This document shows positions 33,744 through 40,576 of a stretch of 40,576 bases of DNA, piece by piece. A model generated the notes under the pieces. The model ran no database searches and was not told the origin of the DNA. It worked only from the letters and a program-made list of their open reading frames with translations. The stretch lies in contig SCUS01000110.1 of assembly GCA_004297725.1 (NCBI GenBank), forward strand, positions 1 through 40,576, read 5' to 3'. This DNA comes from Myxococcaceae bacterium (GTDB taxonomy: Bacteria > Myxococcota_A > Polyangia > Polyangiales > Ga0077539). How positions within the stretch are numbered: the first letter of the stretch is position 1; every line of letters begins with the position of its first letter. The position numbers and the translations under genes are program-made.

Positions 33744-35038
33744 GACGCACCGCCGGATCCGGCTCGATCGATCAGCTCGCCTCCGGGCGCTTCCGCGTGC
33801 GCATGACGTTCTCCGACGGCAGCCGGAAGAACCTCGGCCCCTACACCACCCGCGAGGAGGCCGAGCGGATGCTCAACGCCTCCCTCGCCGAGCTCGCCGA
33901 CGCCGGCCTCGCCCCCACGGGCGCCGAGACGCTGCTCACTTGGGGCGACACCTGGCTCGACCGCCGCGAGAACAGCGGCGTCCACCGCGCCATCGCCACA
34001 GAGCGCAGCACCTGGAAGAACCACATCGCCACGGCCCCCTTCGCGAGCTGGCCCCTGGCGGACATCACCCGCCGCGAAGTGAGGGACTGGGTCGAGACCC
34101 TCTCCCGCAAGAAGGCCATGGCGCCCGCCGCCTGGAAGACCGGCAAGCCGCGCCGGACCACTCGCACCCTCTCCCGGCAGTCGGTGGTGCACGCGCTGAA
34201 CCTTTTGCGGAAGTGCCTCGCCGACGCGATCGACGACGACAGGCTCTCCGGTGACAACCCCGCCCGCGACGTGCGCGTCCCGAAGAAGCACACCACGCAG
34301 GACGCCTGGACGTACCTCACCGCCGACGAGATCCAGCACCTGCTGAGCACGGATGCTGTGCCCCAGGCCGCGCGGCAGCTCTTCACCGTGGCGATCTACA
34401 CCGGGCTGCGCCAGGGCGAGCTGTGGGGCCTCTGCTGGACCGACGTGCACCTGGACGGCCCGCAGCCCCACCTCGTTGTCCGGTACTCCCACAAGGGCCC
34501 GACCAAGAGCGGCAAGATCCGCCACGTACCGCTGCTGGCGCCGGCCCGCGCGGCTCTTCGTAGCTGGAAGGACCATTGTCCGAAGAGCGTCGGGGGGTTG
34601 GTGTTCCCTACGGTGACCGGGTGCCGCCGCCGCAAGAGCGACGAGGCCGGCTGGCGCGACCGGCACATCACCAAGGTCGTGATCGAGCCCGGCTTCAAGA
34701 CCCTCGCGGGCATCACCCGGCGGGTGCGCTTCCACGACCTGCGGCACACGTGCGCGTCGCATCTGGTGATGGGCACCTGGGGCCGCGCGTGGCGCATCGA
34801 GGAGGTCTGCGCGCTGCTCGGACACAGCGAGATCGGAGTCACGCAGCGCTACGCGCACCTGTCGCCCGACCACCTGCACAGGGCCGCTGCGGAGACCGTC
34901 CTCGTGGCCCCTCCGCGAAGGTCACGCGAAGGTCACGAGCCCAAAAACCAGGGTCTCGGAATTGGCGAAAACTTCTTTGTTTTCGCGTCGGAGCGGGCGA
35001 CCGGGATCGAACCGGCGACGTTCAGCTTGGGAAGCTGA
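33740..35038 (+). CDS. int: Tyrosine recombinase (site-specific integrase), 432 aa
   Basis: The phage-type integrase catalytic set is visible: R224 (TGLRQGE), H332-x-x-R335 (HDLRHT), H362 (LLGHS) and nucleophile Y371 (QRYAHL). An Arm-type N-terminal domain (GRFRVRMTFSDGSRKNLG) and a core-binding domain precede. The C-terminus (ERATGIEPATFSLGS) is encoded by the 3' half of the tRNA-Gly gene on the other strand, a mark of integration there. Starts in ATGA overlap with the 77-aa gene. It should drive integration and excision at the tRNA. The last roughly 14 residues may differ in the excised form. Confidence 0.95.
   Translation: MRRTAGSGSIDQLASGRFRVRMTFSDGSRKNLGPYTTREEAERMLNASLAELADAGLAPTGAETLLTWGDTWLDRRENSGVHRAIATERSTWKNHIATAPFASWPLADITRREVRDWVETLSRKKAMAPAAWKTGKPRRTTRTLSRQSVVHALNLLRKCLADAIDDDRLSGDNPARDVRVPKKHTTQDAWTYLTADEIQHLLSTDAVPQAARQLFTVAIYTGLRQGELWGLCWTDVHLDGPQPHLVVRYSHKGPTKSGKIRHVPLLAPARAALRSWKDHCPKSVGGLVFPTVTGCRRRKSDEAGWRDRHITKVVIEPGFKTLAGITRRVRFHDLRHTCASHLVMGTWGRAWRIEEVCALLGHSEIGVTQRYAHLSPDHLHRAAAETVLVAPPRRSREGHEPKNQGLGIGENFFVFASERATGIEPATFSLGS
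34992..35038. other. Probable attachment site (attR side)
   Basis: The 3' half of tRNA-Gly overlaps the last codons of the integrase. The att core should lie in this stretch, most likely from the T-arm to the acceptor end. No second copy is found in the window, so its exact length is not determined. Confidence 0.6.
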
Positions 35039-35063
35039 CATTCTACCGCTGAATTACGCCCGC
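34992..35063 (-). tRNA. tRNA-Gly (anticodon CCC)
   Basis: Read on the minus strand, the acceptor arms GCGGGCG (35063-35057) and CGCCCGC (34999-34993) pair fully, with T as discriminator at 34992. The D-loop contains TTCAGCGGTAGAAT, the anticodon stem TCAGC/GCTGA encloses TTCCCAA (anticodon CCC), and the T-arm is GCCGG-TTCGATC-CCGGT. Length 72 bases, CCA not encoded. This isoacceptor reads GGG codons. Its 3' half is the integration target of the element. Confidence 0.97.
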
Positions 35064-35167
35064 GGTCCTCTGAGGCTTTCCTCCCAGGGGACGTCGTAGG
35101 TGCCACAGCGCTTCGGAGCTTGTCAAGCGCCTCGCGCTTCCGCACCCTCCGGGCCCACCAGGACCTT

Positions 35168-36193
35168 ATGCACACCGACCCTACCGATCCGACCGACCCG
35201 ACCGAGCCTGACGAGACCGCCGCCGCCGGTCACGCCGAACCCGCGGAGACTCCCGCCGAAGCCGTCGCCGAGCCTGCAGAGCCCGCTGCTCCGGCGTCGC
35301 CGCCCGACCCCGCGCAGGAGCGCGCCATCGCCCTCGACGCCCTCACGTGGTGCGGCGAGCACCCGGCCGAGGAGACCGCGGTCGAGACCCTCAACGCCGT
35401 CTTTACCCTCATCCGTGATCCCGAGGTGCGGCCCCTCTGGATCGCCACCGTGCGCACGGTCGTCCTCGCCATCGCGCAGGTGCCCGACCCCACGCCCGCC
35501 CTCCACGCCCACATGACCGTGCTCGTGGCCAACCTCCTCGAGCTCAGCACCGACAGCGCCATGGTCGACGAGCTCCTGGCGACCTGGCTGCGGCACCCGA
35601 AGTCCTTCGGCAGCCTTCACACCACGCCCGCGGCCTTCCAGCGCGAGACCTTCGTCCAGCGCCTCGGCGACCTCCTCGGATGGAACGCCCTCGACCTCCA
35701 CCGCGACCGCGACGCCCTCCGCCGCTTCGCCGACTGGGTCAACACCTGGAACCCGCGTAACAAGTTCCGCTCGCGCCGCGCCCTCCAGGCACTCGCCCGC
35801 AACTTCCCCGCCTCCGATGTGTGGTCGCGCATCCACTTCCCCAGCGAGGGCGGCGGGCCCCCGCACCGCTCCAACCAGGGCGGCCGCCGCGGCGATCACG
35901 AGCGCCCCGCGCAGGCCCCCGCGGCCCCCGCGGCGCAGCCCGCCGAGGCCGTCGAGCCCACCCCCGAGGCGGCCTTCGCCAGCCCCGACGGAGCGCCTGC
36001 CGCCGACGCCACCCCGGGCGAGGCCACGAAGCGCAAGCGCCGCCGCCGCCGCCGCCGCAAGGGCGCGAAGCCCGGCGAGCCCGGAGCCACCGCCGAGGGC
36101 GCCGCTGCCGCCGAGGGTTCCTCGGAGGAGGGCGGCGACGAAGGCGGCGACGAGGGCGGCGACGACGCGCCCGAGCCCGGCAACCAGGCCTGA
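35168..36193 (+). CDS. Helical protein with charged low-complexity ends, 341 aa
   Basis: The first 50 residues are Pro/Ala/Thr-rich (three DPT repeats at the start). A globular helical core at 50-220 (ALDALTWCGEHPAEE, FVQRLGDLLGWNALDLHRDRDALRRF) follows. The tail is disordered, with a KRKRRRRRRRK block near 290 and then acidic Glu/Asp/Gly repeats (EGGDEGGDEGGDD). The basic block suggests RNA or DNA binding. ATG 35168 is the best start; an upstream TTG is unlikely. It seems part of the host chromosome, downstream of the tRNA. Family not recognised. Confidence 0.7.
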   Translation: MHTDPTDPTDPTEPDETAAAGHAEPAETPAEAVAEPAEPAAPASPPDPAQERAIALDALTWCGEHPAEETAVETLNAVFTLIRDPEVRPLWIATVRTVVLAIAQVPDPTPALHAHMTVLVANLLELSTDSAMVDELLATWLRHPKSFGSLHTTPAAFQRETFVQRLGDLLGWNALDLHRDRDALRRFADWVNTWNPRNKFRSRRALQALARNFPASDVWSRIHFPSEGGGPPHRSNQGGRRGDHERPAQAPAAPAAQPAEAVEPTPEAAFASPDGAPAADATPGEATKRKRRRRRRRKGAKPGEPGATAEGAAAAEGSSEEGGDEGGDEGGDDAPEPGNQA

Positions 36194-36207
36194 GAAACCC
36201 CCTCCCG

Positions 36208-37290
36208 ATGGCCCTCGAATATACCGACCATCGTAAAGATCCATCGGCGTGGGCGCGCTCCCTCGGCATCTCCGACGAGGCCGTGAAGCTCTACCTCGAC
36301 TCCGAGGTGATCGACCTGCACATCGACTCGTTCCTGTGGACGAGGATGCTCGGCTACGACCTCACGAGGCGCCACACGCCGGGCCTCCTCAACGGCGCCT
36401 TCGCGCGGCAGGTGGACCTCCCCCGGCTGCGCGAGGCCCAGGTCTCCGGCGCCACCTGGATCATCACCACCAACCCCGCCCGCAGCTCCGAGGACCGCGC
36501 GCACACCTTCGTGCGCAACCTCGCCCGGCTGCGCGCCGAGCTCGCCCGCGCCCCCGACGACGTCGCCGTGGTGCGCAACGTCGCCGAGTACCGGGCCGCT
36601 CGCGCCGAGGGCAAGCACGCGGCCTTCATCGGCATCCAAGGGGGGAACGCGCTCGACCACGCGCCCGACGGCAGCGCGCTCGACCTCATCCCCGACGACC
36701 TCGTGCTGCGCGTCACGCTGGTGCACCTCTCCACCTCGCAGCTGGGCGTGACGAGCTCCCCCCTCGGCTTCACCGGCGACACCGGGCTCACCGCGCGGGG
36801 CAGGGACTACGTGAAGGCCCTCAACTCGAGGAAGATCTTCGTCGACCTCGCGCACATCTCCCGCAAAGGGTTCTTCGACGCGCTCGCGGTGCACGACAAG
36901 ACCCAGCCCGCGATCGTCACCCACACCGGCGTCACCGGCGTCACGCCCCACTGGCGCAACCTCGACGACGAGCAGCTCCGCGCCATCGCCGCCCTCGGCG
37001 GAACCGTCGGGGTGATGTACCAGTCGAGCTTCCTCGGAGACCCGACCTTCGACGGTCGGCTGAGCTCCATCGTCGCCCACCTCGCGCACATCATCGACAC
37101 CGTCGGCGAGGACCACGCCTCGCTCGGCAGCGACTGGGACGGGATGATCGTCCCCCCGGTCGACATGCGCACCTGCCTCGAGCTGCCGCGCCTCGTCCAG
37201 GCCATGCTCGCCCGCGGATGGTCGGACACCCGGGTGAAGAAGATCCTCGGCGGAAACTTCCTCCGCGTCGTCGAGGCGCTCCGCGGCTGA
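36208..37290 (+). CDS. Peptidase M19-type (renal dipeptidase-like) protein, 360 aa
   Basis: A TIM-barrel metallo-dipeptidase of family M19: H38-x-D40 (DLHID), H216 in VDLAHIS, H239 in VTHTG, and D309 in LGSDWDG, with the expected R250 (HWRNLDDEQL). The metal-bridging Glu of this family, in the motif GVEGG, is Gln144 here (IGIQGG), which may lower or change activity. No signal peptide, so cytoplasmic. The ATG lies 14 bases after the preceding stop with a weak ribosome binding site. Function could be cleavage of dipeptides or an altered substrate. Confidence 0.88.
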   Translation: MALEYTDHRKDPSAWARSLGISDEAVKLYLDSEVIDLHIDSFLWTRMLGYDLTRRHTPGLLNGAFARQVDLPRLREAQVSGATWIITTNPARSSEDRAHTFVRNLARLRAELARAPDDVAVVRNVAEYRAARAEGKHAAFIGIQGGNALDHAPDGSALDLIPDDLVLRVTLVHLSTSQLGVTSSPLGFTGDTGLTARGRDYVKALNSRKIFVDLAHISRKGFFDALAVHDKTQPAIVTHTGVTGVTPHWRNLDDEQLRAIAALGGTVGVMYQSSFLGDPTFDGRLSSIVAHLAHIIDTVGEDHASLGSDWDGMIVPPVDMRTCLELPRLVQAMLARGWSDTRVKKILGGNFLRVVEALRG

Positions 37291-37309
37291 GCGCCGCGCT
37301 ACCGACCCG

Positions 37310-38854
37310 TCACTGAAACAGCCCCGCCAGCCGTTGCACGTTGAGCAACTCGGCGACCTCCTCGCGGTCGAGCGTTGCGTCCAGGTGAACGGTGCTGCCC
37401 TCCCGGCTCGCCGCGAGTCGCGTGAGCGCCCGCTGGAGCACCGCGAAGCGCACCGTCCCCGTGGCGCTCGCCGCACGGCCTCCGAGGGTGCCCGCGAACT
37501 GGTCGATGGACTCCCGAAGGTCGAGCGCGAACACCTCCATCAGTCGCACCGTCGCCGTGGCCTGCTCGGGGGAGTCGTAGCGCCACGTCGAGCGCAGGAT
37601 CGCCCCGCCGTCGTCGTCGCCGCTCGCATCGCGCGTGGCCTGGATCGCGAGCTCCGCGGACACCGGGATGGGGTTGTTGCGCCCCGGCGCGGAGAGCAGG
37701 TTGCGCACGCCGCGCGCCGTGAGCAGCGCGACCAGGCGAGGTCCTCGGCCGGCGTTGTCGGTGCGGGGGAGGGCGCTCGCCACGGCGGTCTGCCCGCCCA
37801 GCACCGCGAGCAGCGTGGGGAGCCGCTGCGGGGTGGCGAAGACCGCGAGGTCGTCCTCCAGCAGCGCCACGGAGGTGGGCCCTAGGTAGCGGTCGACGGT
37901 GGTGGTCTCCACGCCGCTGCGCCGGGTCCAGATGGAGCGGGTGGGCCGCGGGAGCGCGCTGGCGTCGGGGTGGGCGAAGTGCTCCCGGAGGGTTCCGGCG
38001 TCGGGGGGGAGCTCACCCGACGGGGTGTTGGCGCGCACGCCCGCCATCTGCTCGACCGAGGCGCGGAGGAAGTCCCTCCGGGCGTGGGTGCGCACGATCG
38101 CCATCAGGTCGGGCGGGTTCGCCCTCGTCCCGACGGGGTTGGCGCTCGCCAGAAGCACCGCGTCGAAGTCCCGGATGGGGTCGATCTCCGTGCCGCCCAG
38201 CACCGCCTGCCAGTCTCGGATGCCGTCGAGCAGCGCGCCCACCCGGCGGGCGTGGGGGCCCTCTCGCAGCCGGTCGGTGCGCAGGAGAAGCGTCACCACC
38301 GCGCCCTCGGGGATCGCCGCCGCCATCGCCCCCGCGGCCTCGGCCATCGTCGGCATCGCCCCGGGCGGGACGTCCGTGGCGGGCGCCGTGTCGGTCAGCG
38401 CCAGGGCCACGTCCTCCATCGATCCCGCGTCGTCGTTGAGCGCGAGGGCGACGTCCTCCATCGATCCCGCGTCGCGCCCCTCGGCCAGGAGCGTGGCGTC
38501 GGACTCACGAGAGAGCGAGGGCTCCCTCAGCCGCGTGTCGGGGGGATCGGGGAGCGCGCTCACCCGGGGCGCCGAGCGACGCGGAGCCGCCGCCGGACGC
38601 GGTCGCGCGGGCGAGGGCGCAGGAGAGGGCGGCGCGGGGACGGGCGTCGGGGCCGCGGGCGAGGGCGAGGTTGCGGGACGGGCCGTCTCCAGGCCAAACT
38701 CGACGGTGCGGTTGATCTCCACGGGCAGCGACGGAAACCGCACCGCAGGGGGGCGCACCGCCATCACGGCGCCGTGGAGCACCAGCGAGGCCACCAGCGG
38801 CCACGTGAGTCTCTGCTGCCATGGGGGTGTGTGCGTCGTACCGCGTTGGGTCAT
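37310..38854 (-). CDS. Membrane-anchored Pro/Ala-rich protein, 514 aa
   Basis: From ATG 38854: one N-terminal membrane segment (about 17-33, LTWPLVASLVLHGAVMAV) as in TonB-like or other N-anchored periplasmic proteins, then a long Pro/Ala-rich stretch (about 55-110) and a large globular periplasmic domain. Two tandem copies of a 14-residue unit (DAGSMEDVALAL plus two) lie near residues 128-155. The C-terminal region looks like a repetitive alpha/beta fold. Common type in myxobacteria; function unknown. It converges on the dipeptidase gene (19-base gap) and is divergent from the L,D-transpeptidase. Confidence 0.7.
   Translation of the reverse strand: MTQRGTTHTPPWQQRLTWPLVASLVLHGAVMAVRPPAVRFPSLPVEINRTVEFGLETARPATSPSPAAPTPVPAPPSPAPSPARPRPAAAPRRSAPRVSALPDPPDTRLREPSLSRESDATLLAEGRDAGSMEDVALALNDDAGSMEDVALALTDTAPATDVPPGAMPTMAEAAGAMAAAIPEGAVVTLLLRTDRLREGPHARRVGALLDGIRDWQAVLGGTEIDPIRDFDAVLLASANPVGTRANPPDLMAIVRTHARRDFLRASVEQMAGVRANTPSGELPPDAGTLREHFAHPDASALPRPTRSIWTRRSGVETTTVDRYLGPTSVALLEDDLAVFATPQRLPTLLAVLGGQTAVASALPRTDNAGRGPRLVALLTARGVRNLLSAPGRNNPIPVSAELAIQATRDASGDDDGGAILRSTWRYDSPEQATATVRLMEVFALDLRESIDQFAGTLGGRAASATGTVRFAVLQRALTRLAASREGSTVHLDATLDREEVAELLNVQRLAGLFQ
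38390..38473 (-). repeat. Two tandem 42-base units
   Basis: Two nearly identical 42-base units encode DAGSMEDVALAL(N/T)D twice in the preceding gene, a recent in-frame duplication. Confidence 0.8.
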
Positions 38855-39013
38855 CGCGTGGGTCGACCGGGAGGCCGCGCGAACCCTAACAGCAATGTCA
38901 CTCCCGCGCCGCCGCCACATGGCTGGTGCGGTTGTCGCAACCGTCGGAATTGGACACGGGCCCCCCGCGCTGTGATAGCGCACCCCCACGAAGGGCCCCT
39001 CTGTCGGAGTCGC
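38855..39013. other. Divergent promoter region
   Basis: A 159-base region between divergent genes. A possible plus-strand -35 TTGGAC (38950-38955) lies 17 bases before TGATAG (38973-38978), a weak match. Nothing else is evident. Confidence 0.3.
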
Positions 39014-40576
39014 ATGCGCCACCCCGCTCTCTCCCCCAAGCACCGCAGCATCCTCGTCGCGACCCTCGCCGCGGCCTCACTCTCGTCCGCCTCCGGCTGC
39101 ACCCGCCTCGACAGCCTGTGGAGCCGGGTCACCGCGCCCGACGCCGCCGCGCCGATCGACGCCGCGCTGAGCCTGACCATCGACCCGAGCATCCCCCCGC
39201 ACGCCGACGATGACGCCGGAGGCTCCGCGCTCGACCCCGACGACGCCGGGGCCATGGGGGACGACGACGCGAGCGCCGACGCCGGTCCGGTCGACGCCGG
39301 GCCGCGCACCATGATCACCGCCCTCGGCTGGCGCACCGGCATCGTCGAGGCCCCGCAGTCCAACGCCCACTGGATCGGCTACGTCCGGGCGGGAGGCCAG
39401 ATCGCCATCGTGCGCGGCCCCGTGGGCAACGACGGCTGCCCGGCGCGCTCGGACATGCGAGGCGCGGGCTGGTACGAGGTCGAGGGCAGCGGCTTCGTGT
39501 GCGTCGGCCCGCTGGCGATGCTCACCAGCGTGCTCGGCAACCGGCCCATCACCCGACGCCTCCCGACGCCCCCGGACATCGACGCGGCGATGCCGTTTAC
39601 CTATGCGCGTAACACCCGCGCGGCGGCGATCTACCGCTGGCTCCCCTCCGAGGACGAGGAGCGCGAGGTCGAGCCCGAGCGCTACGCCCCGCGGGTGGCG
39701 GCGGGCGACGTCGACGGCGGCGCGGTCGTGGGAGACGCCTCGGCGCCCGTGGTGCCCGGGGCGGTCGCGCTCACGGCGACGGACGCGGGCCGCGGCCCCG
39801 ACGCGCAGGTGCGCATCGAAGACCTGGAGGGCGCCGCGGGCACGCCGCTGCTGCGCCGCATCCTCCGGGGGATGTACGTCTCGCTCAACCGCGAGGCCCG
39901 CGCCCCGGGCGGGAGCAGCTTCTGGCACACGCAGTCGGGCGGGTACATCCGCTCGAGCGCGCTCTCCACGCTGCGCGGCGACGGGTTCTTCCAGGGCATC
40001 GCCCTCGACGCGCAGCACCACCTGCCCATCGGGGTCGCGCTGAGCACCGTGACCTCGACCTACCAGGCCAACGGGCGCTCGATGTCTCCCACCGGGCGGG
40101 TGCCCCGGCTGGCGATCATCCAGCTCGCCGACGAGCCCCCGGTGACCGTCGGCAACGAGCAGTACTACCACACCGCGGAGGGCTATTTCCTTCGGTCGCG
40201 GCAGGTGCGGGTGATCACCCGCCACGAGCCCCCGGTGGACCTCTCCTCGCCCGACGAGAAGTGGATCGACGTCAACCTCGACCACCAGAGCGTGGTGGCC
40301 TACGAGGGCGCGAGGCCGGTCTACGTGACCGTGGCGAGCACCGGGCGGCGCAACCGAAGCAACCCCGACGAGAACTACGAGACCGTGCAGGGCGCGTTTC
40401 GCATCCTGTCGAAGCACGTCGCCACGACCATGGACGGCAACAGCGCCAACGATGGTCCGTACAGCATCGAGGACGTGCCCTGGGTGATGTACTTCGAGGG
40501 CTCCTTCGCGCTGCACGGGGCCTTCTGGCACAACGGCTTCGGCGCGATGCGCTCGCACGGCTGCGTCAACATGAGC
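39014..40576 (+). CDS. L,D-transpeptidase (YkuD) lipoprotein, partial
   Basis: The gene runs off the right edge after 521 codons. An N-terminal signal with a lipobox-like SASGC (Cys29) is followed by a 70-residue Asp/Ala/Gly-rich linker, typical of Polyangia lipoproteins. A large unassigned domain follows, with a YkuD catalytic domain at the C-terminus: HGAFWHNGF (501-509) and the nucleophile motif SHGCVNM (514-520), Cys517 being catalytic. It should cross-link peptidoglycan or attach proteins to it in the periplasm. The ATG at 39014 is the only clear start. Outside the mobile element. Confidence 0.9.
   Translation, partial: MRHPALSPKHRSILVATLAAASLSSASGCTRLDSLWSRVTAPDAAAPIDAALSLTIDPSIPPHADDDAGGSALDPDDAGAMGDDDASADAGPVDAGPRTMITALGWRTGIVEAPQSNAHWIGYVRAGGQIAIVRGPVGNDGCPARSDMRGAGWYEVEGSGFVCVGPLAMLTSVLGNRPITRRLPTPPDIDAAMPFTYARNTRAAAIYRWLPSEDEEREVEPERYAPRVAAGDVDGGAVVGDASAPVVPGAVALTATDAGRGPDAQVRIEDLEGAAGTPLLRRILRGMYVSLNREARAPGGSSFWHTQSGGYIRSSALSTLRGDGFFQGIALDAQHHLPIGVALSTVTSTYQANGRSMSPTGRVPRLAIIQLADEPPVTVGNEQYYHTAEGYFLRSRQVRVITRHEPPVDLSSPDEKWIDVNLDHQSVVAYEGARPVYVTVASTGRRNRSNPDENYETVQGAFRILSKHVATTMDGNSANDGPYSIEDVPWVMYFEGSFALHGAFWHNGFGAMRSHGCVNMS

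Noticed and set aside
39077..40558. 493-codon minus-strand frame opposite the L,D-transpeptidase
   Set aside because: The plus strand carries an intact YkuD domain; the minus frame is a His/Arg/Val-rich shadow.

Overview
The window is very GC-rich and codes densely on both strands. Asp/Ala/Gly-rich linkers behind lipoprotein signals, a Pro/Ala-rich membrane-anchored protein and an L,D-transpeptidase at the right edge suggest a myxobacterium-like (Myxococcota, Polyangia-type) chromosome. That assignment rests on protein style and base composition only.

Right of about 35,064 lies what looks like host chromosome: a tRNA-Gly(CCC) gene on the minus strand, a charged-tail protein, an M19-type dipeptidase, a membrane-anchored Pro-rich protein and the start of an L,D-transpeptidase lipoprotein. 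Everything left of the tRNA looks like one large integrated element. Its tyrosine integrase (33740-35038) reads into the 3' half of the tRNA and ends inside it, so the right attachment site is there. I find no second copy of the tRNA 3' end, so the left end lies outside the window and the element is at least about 35 kb.

The element has four blocks. (1) 149-6432: a GIY-YIG-like protein, a zinc-ribbon protein, a lipoprotein, a protein with a possible ADP-ribosyltransferase-like N-terminus, and a membrane coiled-coil protein. (2) 6593-18578: one minus-strand operon holding a PD-(D/E)XK nuclease, a 166-aa protein, short ORFs, a DUF499 ATPase, a small protein, a DUF1156 DNA methylase, a PLD+SNF2 helicase and a 168-aa protein. 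The core matches the helicase-methylase-ATPase (Hma-like) class of antiphage systems; a divergent endonuclease/exonuclease/phosphatase gene sits beside it. (3) 19676-22449: an XRE regulator and a large TPR membrane protein, divergently transcribed from a promoter buried in two palindromic operators. (4) 22537-33743: a replication and control block with a DnaN sliding clamp, a sigma-54 activator without a receiver domain, a DUF932-like protein, a Cys/His protein that may bind ssDNA, a DinG/XPD-like helicase with a Cys cluster, and a family-A DNA polymerase with exonuclease domain.

The likely picture is an integrative element that carries much of its own replication machinery and a defence operon as cargo. 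Four- or five-base stop/start overlaps (GTGA, ATGA, TGATG) recur in its gene junctions, so translational coupling is the rule. The methylase gene and a few orphan genes are clearly less GC-rich than their neighbours, which points to mosaic assembly.
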